DNA of 64,000 nucleotides from Lactobacillus sp. W8174 (lineage in GTDB: Bacteria; Bacillota; Bacilli; Lactobacillales; Lactobacillaceae), in the NCBI RefSeq assembly GCF_016100975.1, contig NZ_JACFRN010000003.1:186001-250000 (forward strand). The letters are read 5' to 3'. The translations under genes were made by a program, and so were the position numbers. Below, piece after piece: positions 27,178-35,147 of this stretch; the first letter of the stretch is position 1, and every line of letters starts with the position of its first letter. The notes under the pieces are model-generated. The model was not told the origin of the DNA. It saw only the letters and a list, made by a program, of their open reading frames with translations, and made no database searches.

Positions 27178-27699
27178 TTGAACAAAAAGATAGCGATTGC
27201 GTGTGACAATGTTGGATTCGAAAGAAAAGAAGAGATCAAAAAATACTTGATTGAACAAAAAGGCTATGAAGTTGTCTTTGATCCTGTGAAAAAGAAAGAA
27301 GATGGTATTCATACTTATGCCAAATTAGCTGATGAAATGGCTGAATTTATACAAAGAGATAAGTGTAGATTAGGTATTTATATTTGTGGAACTGGTATCG
27401 GTTTCACAATGCAGGCAAATAAGCACTGGGGAATTCGGGCTACGGCAGTAACCAATCCTTATTCAGCTAGAAGAGCAAGACTGAGCCAAAACGCACAAAT
27501 TATTGGTTTAGGGGTCAGAGTTAATGGCCTTCCTTATATGGAGATGGTTCTTGATGCTTGGTTAGATGAACCTTTTGACTTTGATAAGGCACGCGAAAAT
27601 TCTAAGGTAAATTTACTTGAAGCTAGGGCAGATGATGATCGCTTTCTTAAAAAGCCGGATTTTGTCGCGTGGAACATGGGCTTTGAAAGAGAAAGCTAG
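27178..27699 (+). CDS. RpiB/LacAB-family sugar-phosphate isomerase
   Basis: 174 residues: KIAIACDNVGFERKEEIKKY, the catalytic-Cys loop ICGTGIGFTMQANK, and ARRARLSQNAQIIGLGVRV, all of the RpiB/LacA/LacB family. It should interconvert aldose and ketose phosphates. The substrate His and Asp of typical RpiB (CDHAG) are changed to CDNVG, so it is not a plain ribose-5-phosphate isomerase. TTG start at 27178 with AAAGGAGG six bases upstream. First gene of a five-gene PTS operon, 11 bases before the IIC gene. Confidence 0.87.
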   Translation: MNKKIAIACDNVGFERKEEIKKYLIEQKGYEVVFDPVKKKEDGIHTYAKLADEMAEFIQRDKCRLGIYICGTGIGFTMQANKHWGIRATAVTNPYSARRARLSQNAQIIGLGVRVNGLPYMEMVLDAWLDEPFDFDKARENSKVNLLEARADDDRFLKKPDFVAWNMGFERES

Positions 27700-27710
27700 A
27701 GGTAATAAAT

Positions 27711-29060
27711 ATGGCGATGATAACACAATTTATCAATGATATTGGTAATTTTATATTTATTCCCGTAATTTTCCTATTTTTGATGAAAGCGTTGGGTAGA
27801 AGCTGGTCGGAAGCGACACAAGCTGCCATGAAAGTGGGTATTGGTTTCATTGCATTAAGCATGGTTGTTTCCTTTATGCTTGATAAAATGCAGCCTGCCA
27901 TTACCGGTCTTTCTCAAAAAACAGGTTCTTCACTGTCAGCAGTTGACGTTGGTGGTGCAGCAACGGCGGTCATGGGATTTGGTTCACCTGTTGGTGCAGT
28001 AGTAATCCCACTATGTGTAGGCGTTAATATAATTATGCTGATACTGAGGCTAACGGATTGTGTAAATGTTGATGTTTTTAATTTGCATCAAAATGCATCT
28101 ATGGGTGCCATTATGTATGCTTTTACTGGCAGTTTTTTTGATGGATTATTAACAGCAGCAATTTTCCATATGATTGCTCTAATTGGAGCAGACTTGGGTG
28201 CGAAAAATAATCACGACTTTTATGATTTGCCTGAAGGTGTGTCAATATCTCATCCAGTTGCAAATACTTATCTGTTCTTTGCATATCCATTTAACTGGTT
28301 GTTTAATCATATACCAGGTGTTAGAAATTGGAATGTAACGGCAAAAAGCATTCAAAAGAAATTCGGAATTTTCGGTGACCCAACAATGGTTGGTTTCATA
28401 ATTGGTTTATTTCTGGGATTAGCTGGATACAATTGGAATGATCCTTATCATGCAATTATTGATAGTGTTCAACTAGGCATGTATTTAGCTGCTATTATGC
28501 TCTTGTTGCCGAAAATGACTTCAATAATGATGGAAGGTTTAGTACCAATGTCCAATGCTGTACGTAAAAAGATGGTTAAGAAGTTTCCTGACAGACAAAT
28601 TACAGTTGGCATGGACACTGCTCTAATAGTTGGTGACCCATCAGTTATAGCACCAGCATTGTTACTGATCCCTGCTTTAGTTATTTTGGCAGTTTTACTA
28701 CCAGGAAATAAAGTATTACCTATGGGAGACTTATCATCATTAGTATTTTATGTAGCAGCAATGGTTCCTGTATTTAAGGGTAATATAATCCGCACATGGC
28801 TTTCATCCATTATTTTATTCGGTGGAGGATTATACATCGCCTCTTGGATGACTCCAGCTACAAACCAAGTCTTTCAAAAATTTGGTGCTGGTGCTAAGAG
28901 TGGCGTAATGTACTCATCTATTGATCCATCAGCTAACCCATTTACTGGATTATTTGCTTTAGCTTCTCGCATTGGCATAATCGGCTTTATTTTAATAGCA
29001 GTGCTTGTAGTACTTGTAGGTTACTGGCTTAAAAAAGTAGAACGAGCTAAGGTTGCTTAA
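27711..29060 (+). CDS. PTS galactitol-type IIC component (system 1)
   Basis: 449 residues with about 9-10 membrane helices and EIIC-GAT motifs: GKNNHDFYDLPEGVSISH-like loop, FGIFGDPTMVGFIIGLFLG and LVGDPSVIAPALLLIPALV, plus LLPGNKVLPMGDL. It would import and phosphorylate a hexitol, pentitol or related sugar together with the IIB and IIA proteins encoded next. The substrate is not readable from sequence; the two other IIC copies at 31.8 and 48.2 kb are clearly paralogous. Confidence 0.93.
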   Translation: MAMITQFINDIGNFIFIPVIFLFLMKALGRSWSEATQAAMKVGIGFIALSMVVSFMLDKMQPAITGLSQKTGSSLSAVDVGGAATAVMGFGSPVGAVVIPLCVGVNIIMLILRLTDCVNVDVFNLHQNASMGAIMYAFTGSFFDGLLTAAIFHMIALIGADLGAKNNHDFYDLPEGVSISHPVANTYLFFAYPFNWLFNHIPGVRNWNVTAKSIQKKFGIFGDPTMVGFIIGLFLGLAGYNWNDPYHAIIDSVQLGMYLAAIMLLLPKMTSIMMEGLVPMSNAVRKKMVKKFPDRQITVGMDTALIVGDPSVIAPALLLIPALVILAVLLPGNKVLPMGDLSSLVFYVAAMVPVFKGNIIRTWLSSIILFGGGLYIASWMTPATNQVFQKFGAGAKSGVMYSSIDPSANPFTGLFALASRIGIIGFILIAVLVVLVGYWLKKVERAKVA

Positions 29061-29087
29061 TAATTTGAATTTAGAGGAGAAATAAAA

Positions 29088-29372
29088 ATGAAAAAAGTTT
29101 TAGTAGTTTGTGGAAATGGTATTGCTTCTTCATCAATTATGTTGGCTGGATTAAAAGATTATTTAGACGAACAACATATTTCTGCAGATTTAGAAAAAGC
29201 TTCTTTGATGACTTGTTCTGATGATTTCTGCAATGATAAAGACCTAATTGTTTCGTCCACTAAACTTGATCGTCCAGGTATTAAAACTCCGGTCATTGTA
29301 GGTTCTGGTTTATTGACAGGAATTGGAGAAGAAGAAGTATTAGAGAAAATAAAAGAAGCCATTCTTAGCTAA
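29088..29372 (+). CDS. PTS galactitol-type IIB component (system 1)
   Basis: 94 residues. MKKVLVVCGNGIASSSIML holds the phosphocysteine (C8) and P-loop of the galactitol IIB family. It accepts phosphate from the IIA His and passes it to the sugar in the IIC. It lies between IIC and IIA genes, with a GAGGAG Shine-Dalgarno site. Confidence 0.92.
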   Translation: MKKVLVVCGNGIASSSIMLAGLKDYLDEQHISADLEKASLMTCSDDFCNDKDLIVSSTKLDRPGIKTPVIVGSGLLTGIGEEEVLEKIKEAILS

Positions 29373-29385
29373 TATTGGAGGAGTT

Positions 29386-29844
29386 ATGAAAAACAGAATT
29401 TTAGTTTCGGAAGCTAAAAATGAATCATTAAATTCTTATCAAGATGCTATCAAGGTTACTGGTCAGCAGTTTATTAACGAAAAAATGATACTGCCACAAT
29501 ATGTTGATGCTTGTATCGATAGAGAGAAAGAATATCCTACTGGGCTCGAGTTAAAAAATGGTATGGGTATAGCTATTCCACATGGAAATCAAAAATTTGT
29601 TAAAGAAAGCGGTATTAGTTTTTTACGACTTAAACAGCCCGTAAATTTTGGGTTGATGTCGGATGCAACAAAACAGGTTTCATGTAAATTTGTTTTTAAC
29701 TTAGCCTTGTTTGAGGGTGAGCAACAATTAAATATGTTAAGACAGCTGATGGGACTTTTTAGGGATGAAAAGTTTATAGATTTTATTAGCAAAAGTGATC
29801 TTAACTCCATTCAGAAGTTTCTGACACAAAAACTGGTTTTTTAA
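29386..29844 (+). CDS. PTS IIA component, fructose/mannitol/galactitol type (system 1)
   Basis: 152 residues of the PTS_EIIA_2 fold. REKEYPTGLELKNGMGIAIPHGN carries the phosphohistidine H66. Takes phosphate from HPr and donates it to the IIB. The single-domain form, next to its own IIB and IIC, matches galactitol systems. GGAGG precedes the ATG. Confidence 0.92.
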   Translation: MKNRILVSEAKNESLNSYQDAIKVTGQQFINEKMILPQYVDACIDREKEYPTGLELKNGMGIAIPHGNQKFVKESGISFLRLKQPVNFGLMSDATKQVSCKFVFNLALFEGEQQLNMLRQLMGLFRDEKFIDFISKSDLNSIQKFLTQKLVF

Positions 29845-29865
29845 ATAAGAGTGGTGCAAAACATA

Positions 29866-30462
29866 GTGAATAATACGATAAAAGATGTAATAATTAAAGA
29901 AAGTAAAGAATTAGAACACATAAGTAATACTCTTGACTATCAAAAAGTTACCGAACTTTGTGACCTATTGGTTAAATGTAAAGGCAACATTTTTATAACA
30001 GGGTGTGGTACTTCTGCTATGGCAGCCAAGAAGGCCGTTCATACTTTGAATGTGATTAATCAAAAGGCTTTTTATCTTAATCCATCTGATGCTGTTCACG
30101 GTGAATTAGGTGCTGTAAGTGCTAACGACATAGTAATTTTTATTTCTAAGGGCGGAAACACCAAAGAATTAACGTCGTTTATTAAAAACATTAAAGATAA
30201 GCAAGCTTACATGGTCGCAGTTACGGAGAATGAATCATCAGTAATAGCAAGTAATTCCAATCTAATTGTTAAGGTGAAAGTTGAATCTGAAGCTGATCAA
30301 TTTAATATGTTAGCAACATCAAGTACTTTAGCAGTTATTTCATTATTTGATGGAATTGCTGTAGCTTTGATAAACAAAGAAAAATTCAATAAAAAAGAGT
30401 TTTTAGGTAACCATCCGTCAGGAGCAGTTGGTGAAAGACTTAAAGAAGAAAATATGAAATAG
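29866..30462 (+). CDS. SIS-domain sugar-phosphate isomerase, KdsD/GutQ-like without CBS domains (paralogue A)
   Basis: About 198 residues, a single SIS domain: ITGCGTSAMAAKKAVHTLNV, LNPSDAVHGELGAV, FISKGGNTKELTSFI and the C-terminal NHPSGAVGERL, all typical of arabinose-5-phosphate isomerase-type (KdsD/GutQ) proteins but without their CBS pair. It probably isomerises the sugar phosphate made by PTS system 1. A very similar gene lies in operon 2 (34004-34600). GTG start; GTG codons at 29851 and 29854 are alternatives. Last gene of operon 1. Confidence 0.85.
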   Translation: MNNTIKDVIIKESKELEHISNTLDYQKVTELCDLLVKCKGNIFITGCGTSAMAAKKAVHTLNVINQKAFYLNPSDAVHGELGAVSANDIVIFISKGGNTKELTSFIKNIKDKQAYMVAVTENESSVIASNSNLIVKVKVESEADQFNMLATSSTLAVISLFDGIAVALINKEKFNKKEFLGNHPSGAVGERLKEENMK

Positions 30463-30520
30463 CTAAATAGATTTTAAATAAAAAACGCTTAATTTCTCAA
30501 TATCTTGTCGAAGGGATAAA

Positions 30521-30552
30521 AAGACCATTTCCATTAAGGAAATGGCTTTTTT
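30521..30552 (+). terminator. Intrinsic terminator after PTS operon 1
   Basis: CCATTTCC pairs with GGAAATGG around a five-base loop, then a T run. It lies at the 3' end of the convergent epimerase gene. Confidence 0.85.
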
Positions 30553-31195
30553 ATATATTTTTTAATGTTTGAATTTGTTTTTTAAAATCGCCTTTAAAAA
30601 TGTAAGAACCTGAAACTGCAATATCAAGTCCTGCTTTTTTAAGTTCATTAATATTTTGGTTGCTAATGCTGCCATCGGCTTCAATTCGATAATGATAATG
30701 ATTAATTTGTCTCAGATTATCCAGTTCTTTAACTTTGTTAATAGTATTAGGGATAAATTTGGCACCACTTGTTCCAGGATCAACTGACATGACCATAACT
30801 TGATCAACGAAATCGAGAACAGGAGTTATGGCATTGACAGGGGTACCAGGATTAATAATAACTTCGCTTTTTTTGCCTGCATGTTTAATTAATGATAGAG
30901 CACGATGAATATGCTGTGTTGATTCTACATGTATGCCAATTACTTTCGTAGTTTTACAACAATAGTGGTTAATTAATTTCTCTGGGTTATTTACCATCAT
31001 ATGAATATCAAGTGGGACTGAAGAGTAATCGCTTATTTCCTTAACCAGATTTTCGCCAAAATCAATTTCAGAAACAAAAGTACCATCCATTACATCAATA
31101 TGAAAATAATCAGCTCCTCCTTTTTCTAATAAAGTTAATGTTTTTGCTAGATTGATTTTAGGACCACTATGTAAAGATACGGCTACTTTGACCAT
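30551..31195 (-). CDS. Ribulose-phosphate 3-epimerase-like protein
   Basis: 214 residues of the ribulose-phosphate binding barrel. Metal and acid-base residues are visible: SLHSG near the N-terminus (the typical SILSAD is changed), HIDVMDGTFV, DIHMMVNNP, and IEADGSI in place of EVDGG.. . It should epimerise a ketose phosphate at C3 (ribulose-5-P or allulose-6-P). Encoded on the opposite strand between PTS operons 1 and 2, and preceded by AAGGAGG. The altered N-terminal motif suggests a substrate other than plain ribulose-5-phosphate. Confidence 0.82.
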   Translation of the reverse strand: MVKVAVSLHSGPKINLAKTLTLLEKGGADYFHIDVMDGTFVSEIDFGENLVKEISDYSSVPLDIHMMVNNPEKLINHYCCKTTKVIGIHVESTQHIHRALSLIKHAGKKSEVIINPGTPVNAITPVLDFVDQVMVMSVDPGTSGAKFIPNTINKVKELDNLRQINHYHYRIEADGSISNQNINELKKAGLDIAVSGSYIFKGDFKKQIQTLKNI

Positions 31196-31327
31196 TTTAT
31201 TTCCTCCTTAATATAACTTATAACCAGTGTGCCCTTTTATTGCAAAATAATTTTTGCCCCGTAAGAGTGAAAGCTATGCTCTTTTTATTTTCACCTTGAG
31301 GTGCAAAATTGCTTTTTCCTTTATTAA

Positions 31328-31341
31328 ATAAAGCGCTTAAT
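31328..31341. promoter_or_regulatory. Candidate catabolite-control (cre) site before PTS operon 2
   Basis: TAAAGCGCTTA surrounds the AAGCGCTT core of the CcpA box and lies 31 bases before the first ATG of PTS operon 2. It misses the outer TG/CA of the full consensus. Confidence 0.5.
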
Positions 31342-31371
31342 ATTGTGACATAAAGAAAGGCGGATGAAGGA

Positions 31372-31830
31372 ATGTTCTTCGATAAAAGAATAATCAAGCT
31401 AGATGTTGATGCACGAGATAGCACAGAAATAATTACCAAAATGGCTAAAGCACTGAAAGAAAGGGATGTAATTAAAGATAGTTATTTGGAACATGTTTTA
31501 AAACGGGAAACCGACTTTCCAACTGGGTTAGAACTTGAAGAGGGATTTGGAGTAGCAATCCCTCACACGGATTCGGCATATGTCAATACTTCACAGATAG
31601 CTCTAGCAACTTTAAAAAAACCCGTTCAATTTAAAAGCATGGTGAATAAATCTGTCAATGTCAAAGTTAACATTGTTTTTATGATTGCAATGAGCAAGCC
31701 GCATGAACAGGCGCAGTTATTAAGCAATTTAATGACTTTCTGCCAAAATAAAACGGCTATTAAAGAGTTGATGTCAGCATCTGAAATTGATCAAGCAGAT
31801 CAAATATTGAAGAAATACGGATTGAATTAA
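31372..31830 (+). CDS. PTS IIA component, galactitol type (system 2)
   Basis: 152 residues, PTS_EIIA_2 fold, with RETDFPTGLELEEGFGVAIPHTD carrying phosphohistidine H65. First gene of PTS operon 2, whose order (IIA-IIC-IIB) differs from operon 1 (IIC-IIB-IIA). Donates phosphate to the IIB encoded two genes on. GAAAGG-type Shine-Dalgarno upstream. Confidence 0.92.
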   Translation: MFFDKRIIKLDVDARDSTEIITKMAKALKERDVIKDSYLEHVLKRETDFPTGLELEEGFGVAIPHTDSAYVNTSQIALATLKKPVQFKSMVNKSVNVKVNIVFMIAMSKPHEQAQLLSNLMTFCQNKTAIKELMSASEIDQADQILKKYGLN

Positions 31831-31844
31831 AGGAGTGGTAAAAA

Positions 31845-33197
31845 ATGTTTGTACAGGCCATACATTGGTTCTTAAACTTAGGCTCAACAGTTGGTATACC
31901 AATTATTATCATTATTTTGGGTCTCATTGTCGGTTTAAAACCATCTAAAGCACTGATTTCTGGCTTGACCTTAAGTGCTGGTTTTATTGGAATGAACATG
32001 GTAGTTAACATGATGGCTACTAACTTGCAACCTGCAATTAAATTGATGGTTGCAAGATATCATTTGTCGTTAAGTATTATGGATGTTGGTTGTGGAGTCG
32101 GAGGTCCACTTGCCTTTTCAAGTTCTTTAGGTGTTTTGGCAATTCCACTAACTATTTTAATAAATCTGGTTTTAGTGTGGATTGGTTTAACGAGAACACT
32201 AAATGTTGATATTTGGAATTTATGGCAACCAACATTTATTGGTTTGCTGGTATGGGCAGTTTCAGGTAATTATGTATACGGCATAATTGCTTTAGCTGGT
32301 GGCTTTCTACTGGAATTGTTTTTAGCAGACTTGATGCAGCCAATTACGGAAAAGTTTTTCAATTTGCCTGGTATTGCTGTAACCCATACAATGGCTCTTT
32401 CAGCCACAATTTTAGCTGTACCGTTAAACTGGTTATTTGATAAAATTCCAGGATTTAGCAAATTAGATGCAAGTCCAGAAAAAATTCAAAAACGGTTTGG
32501 CGTTTTAGGTGATCCATTAGTTATTGGCTTTATTGTAGGAGTTGGTATCGGACTACTAGCTGGCTTTGATGTTTCAGGTATTTTGCAACTTGGAGTTGAA
32601 ATGGGCGCAACTTTGAAGATCATGCCAAAAATGATTTCAATGTTCATGGAAAGTTTAACCCCAATTTCTTCAGCAACCCAAGAGTTTACTAAAAAGCATT
32701 TACACGGTAAAAAAGTAAACATTGGTATGGATGCTGCTTTAACTGTTGGTCATCCAGCTGTGATCGCTATTAGTGTTTTAATGATTCCAATCTCACTGTT
32801 CTTAGCCACAATTTTACCTGGTAATAAAGTTTTGCCTCTAGGAGATTTAACACTTTATGTTTATGTATTTACTCTATTAGTTGGTGCTTTTAAAGGCAAT
32901 ATTATCAGAAGTTTGATAGGAGCAGTCATCTATTCGGTACCAATGCTGTATTTGTCTACTTGGCTTTCTCCATTAGTAATGAAGAGTTTCAAGTTGGCCA
33001 ATTACAGTATTAATACGAAAGGTGCGTTTTCGTTCGAACTGTCTGGATTATGGACAAATTCAATTTTCGTTTGGATGACGCAAAACTTCGGTGTTATTGG
33101 TTTGGGTGTTTTGATAGTTGTTTTACTTGGCCTTCTATACTACTTAAATGTAATTAAGAAATTTAATGCTGGTCCAAGTGCAGAGAAAGGTGAATAA
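31845..33197 (+). CDS. PTS galactitol-type IIC component (system 2)
   Basis: 450 residues with about 9-10 membrane helices and EIIC-GAT features: PIIIIILGLIVGLKPSKAL, FGVLGDPLVIGFIVGVGIG, LTVGHPAVIAISVLMIP (His where system 1 has Asp: GHP versus GDP) and LPGNKVLPLGDL. It imports an unidentified sugar alcohol with the IIA and IIB of this operon. AAAGGAGTGG precedes the ATG. Confidence 0.93.
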   Translation: MFVQAIHWFLNLGSTVGIPIIIIILGLIVGLKPSKALISGLTLSAGFIGMNMVVNMMATNLQPAIKLMVARYHLSLSIMDVGCGVGGPLAFSSSLGVLAIPLTILINLVLVWIGLTRTLNVDIWNLWQPTFIGLLVWAVSGNYVYGIIALAGGFLLELFLADLMQPITEKFFNLPGIAVTHTMALSATILAVPLNWLFDKIPGFSKLDASPEKIQKRFGVLGDPLVIGFIVGVGIGLLAGFDVSGILQLGVEMGATLKIMPKMISMFMESLTPISSATQEFTKKHLHGKKVNIGMDAALTVGHPAVIAISVLMIPISLFLATILPGNKVLPLGDLTLYVYVFTLLVGAFKGNIIRSLIGAVIYSVPMLYLSTWLSPLVMKSFKLANYSINTKGAFSFELSGLWTNSIFVWMTQNFGVIGLGVLIVVLLGLLYYLNVIKKFNAGPSAEKGE

Positions 33198-33199
33198 TC

Positions 33200-33490
33200 A
33201 TGAAAAAAATGTTAATTATGTGTGGTGCTGGACATGCTACTTCAACCATTGTCCACGCAAAAGTTAATGACTGGCTAAAAGAGAATGGCTTCGAAAATGA
33301 CGTTGAAATTAAGCAATCTGCTGTTAGTCAAGAAGTTGAGAACATTCAAAATGGTAATTATGATATTGTTATTTCAACTACGATAGTTCCTGATGAAATT
33401 AAAGACAAGGTAATTAATGGCGTAGCTCTTTTGACAGGCATTGGTACAGATCAAGTATGGGACAAAGTAAAGGCAGCTATTGAATCATGA
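33200..33490 (+). CDS. PTS galactitol-type IIB component (system 2)
   Basis: 96 residues with the phosphocysteine loop MCGAGHATST (C8) of galactitol IIB proteins. It begins two bases after the IIC stop and overlaps the YjbQ-like gene by four bases, so the operon is tightly coupled. Confidence 0.92.
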   Translation: MKKMLIMCGAGHATSTIVHAKVNDWLKENGFENDVEIKQSAVSQEVENIQNGNYDIVISTTIVPDEIKDKVINGVALLTGIGTDQVWDKVKAAIES

Positions 33491-34011
33491 GTTTCTATTT
33501 TGATGAATTAGAGCTAGAAACAGTTCAAGGCAGACCTTCCTATCATATGATTACGGAGCAAGTAAAGGACGCTGTTAGCAAAAGTAATATTGCTAATGGC
33601 ATTTGCTTAGTGCAAACAACGCATACAACATGTTCTGTCTACTTTGACGAGTATATGCATGACAAAAATTACTATGATGATGATTTCCTGCAAGTTGATC
33701 TAACTAATGTATTAGACAAGATAATTCCTCGTCAGCAGTCAGAGAATTATCCTTATCTTAGTCCTGGTCCAAAGCATATTGCTTATGGAATGAAAAAGAC
33801 TGATCCTAATTATCCGGCAGTTAAATGGACGATGTTAAATACAGATGGTCATTTGAGATCAGATTTACTTGGGTCAAGCGTTACCTTGGGAGTTAAGCAG
33901 CATAAACTACTTTTAGGTTCAGTTGGTCAGATCTTTTTTGCAGATTTTGACCAAACTAGAGCAAGAAAAAGAAAAATTGAAATCACAATTCTAGGTGAAA
34001 CAGATGAATAA
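33487..34011 (+). CDS. YjbQ/UPF0047 family protein
   Basis: 174 residues with the UPF0047 pattern: VQTTHTTCSVYFDEYM, TDGHLRSDLLGSSVTLGV and LLLGSVGQIFFADFD.TRARKRK. Purified YjbQ shows weak thiamin-phosphate-synthase activity, but the physiological role is unknown. Here it lies inside a PTS operon, overlapping IIB (ATGA) and the SIS gene. The usual family length is about 130-140 residues; this version has an insert of about 30 residues (YYDDDFLQVDLTNVLDKIIP region). A role in sugar-phosphate handling is inference from position. Confidence 0.82.
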   Translation: MSFYFDELELETVQGRPSYHMITEQVKDAVSKSNIANGICLVQTTHTTCSVYFDEYMHDKNYYDDDFLQVDLTNVLDKIIPRQQSENYPYLSPGPKHIAYGMKKTDPNYPAVKWTMLNTDGHLRSDLLGSSVTLGVKQHKLLLGSVGQIFFADFDQTRARKRKIEITILGETDE

Positions 34012-34600
34012 TTATTCGGCACTTTTCCAAGCTGAAGGCGAAGAAATTATTAAGCTTGGTCAAAGCATTAGTGAAGAAGATTTTACTCATTTACTAAAAA
34101 TCATAGAAAAAAATACTAATAATGTTTTTCTCACTGGTTGTGGTACTTCAGCAATGGCAGCCCGCAAAGCAACCCACACATTAAATGTTGCAGGTATCTC
34201 AGCTTTTTATCTTAATCCGTCAGATGCTGTTCATGGTGGCTTAGGACAAGTGAAAAAAGGCGATACTGTCATCTTTATATCAAAAGGTGGTTCTACTAAA
34301 GAATTAACTAGTTTTGTCCAAAATGTTAAAGAAAAACAGGCAAAGATTGTCACTGTAACTGAAAATGTTGATTCGATTTTGGCAAAAAATGCAGATTTGG
34401 TTGTAAAAGTCAAAGTTGAAAAAGAACTCGATGAGTTTAATATGCTGGCTACCACCAGTACTTTGGCTGTAATTTCTCTATTTGATGTTATAGCCACAAT
34501 ACTAATGAAAGATGAAAATTTTACCAAAAAAGCCTTTTTATTAAATCATCCTTCTGGTAAAGTGGGACAGCGACTAGCAAAGGATGTCAGAAATGATTGA
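34004..34600 (+). CDS. SIS-domain sugar-phosphate isomerase, KdsD/GutQ-like without CBS domains (paralogue B)
   Basis: 198 residues, very similar to the SIS protein of operon 1: TGCGTSAMAARKATHTLNV, LNPSDAVHGGLGQV, FISKGGSTKELTSFV, NHPSGKVGQRL. The ATG at 34004 overlaps the YjbQ stop and AGGTGA lies nine bases upstream. The clear paralogy suggests that systems 1 and 2 process chemically similar sugar phosphates. Confidence 0.86.
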   Translation: MNNYSALFQAEGEEIIKLGQSISEEDFTHLLKIIEKNTNNVFLTGCGTSAMAARKATHTLNVAGISAFYLNPSDAVHGGLGQVKKGDTVIFISKGGSTKELTSFVQNVKEKQAKIVTVTENVDSILAKNADLVVKVKVEKELDEFNMLATTSTLAVISLFDVIATILMKDENFTKKAFLLNHPSGKVGQRLAKDVRND

Positions 34601-35135
34601 CGAATTTGATCAAATTATTAGTGAACTTAGCAATATAAATTGTGATCTCACAAATAAAAAGGCTGACCAAATTTTAAGAATGTTTTTGAATGCCAAAAGT
34701 ATTTTTCTTTCGGGTGAAGGCAGAAGTGGCTTAATGATAAATGCTCTTGCAAATCGGTTAACGCAGTTTGGCCTTAGAGTACATCTAGTCACTGAGATAA
34801 CAGCACCGGCGATTGGCAAAGATGATTTATTAATTTTTAATTCTGCTAGTGGTAAATCATCAACTCTAATTTCGCAAGAAGAAAGTGCTAAAAAAGCAAA
34901 AGCAAAAATTATAGTTTTTACAGCTAATAAAAAGGCACCGCTTAATCAAAAAAGTGATGTGACTGTATTAATTGAGGCCCAAGACAAGGATACAGCTGGC
35001 TCTTCAATTCAGCCTATGGGAAGTTTGTATGAACAATCTTCTTTACTATTGTTTGACAGCTTGGTATTAAGAGCTCTTCATACTAATTTGGTTACAGCAA
35101 GTCAATTACGTTCAGTACACTCTAATCTTGAATAG
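34593..35135 (+). CDS. 6-phospho-3-hexuloisomerase-like SIS protein
   Basis: 180 residues resembling the PHI family: SGEGRSGLMINALANRLTQFGL, VTEITAPAIGKDDLLIFNSASGKSSTL, and the C-terminal QPMGSLYEQSSLLLFDSLV with HSNLE. PHI interconverts 3-hexulose-6-phosphate and fructose-6-phosphate in the ribulose monophosphate pathway. No hexulose-6-phosphate synthase is visible in the window, so it probably uses another 3-ketohexose phosphate supplied by PTS system 2. ATG at 34593 has AAAGGA nine bases upstream; ATG at 34584 would touch that site. Confidence 0.84.
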   Translation: MIDEFDQIISELSNINCDLTNKKADQILRMFLNAKSIFLSGEGRSGLMINALANRLTQFGLRVHLVTEITAPAIGKDDLLIFNSASGKSSTLISQEESAKKAKAKIIVFTANKKAPLNQKSDVTVLIEAQDKDTAGSSIQPMGSLYEQSSLLLFDSLVLRALHTNLVTASQLRSVHSNLE

Positions 35136-35147
35136 GTGAGGAGATAA

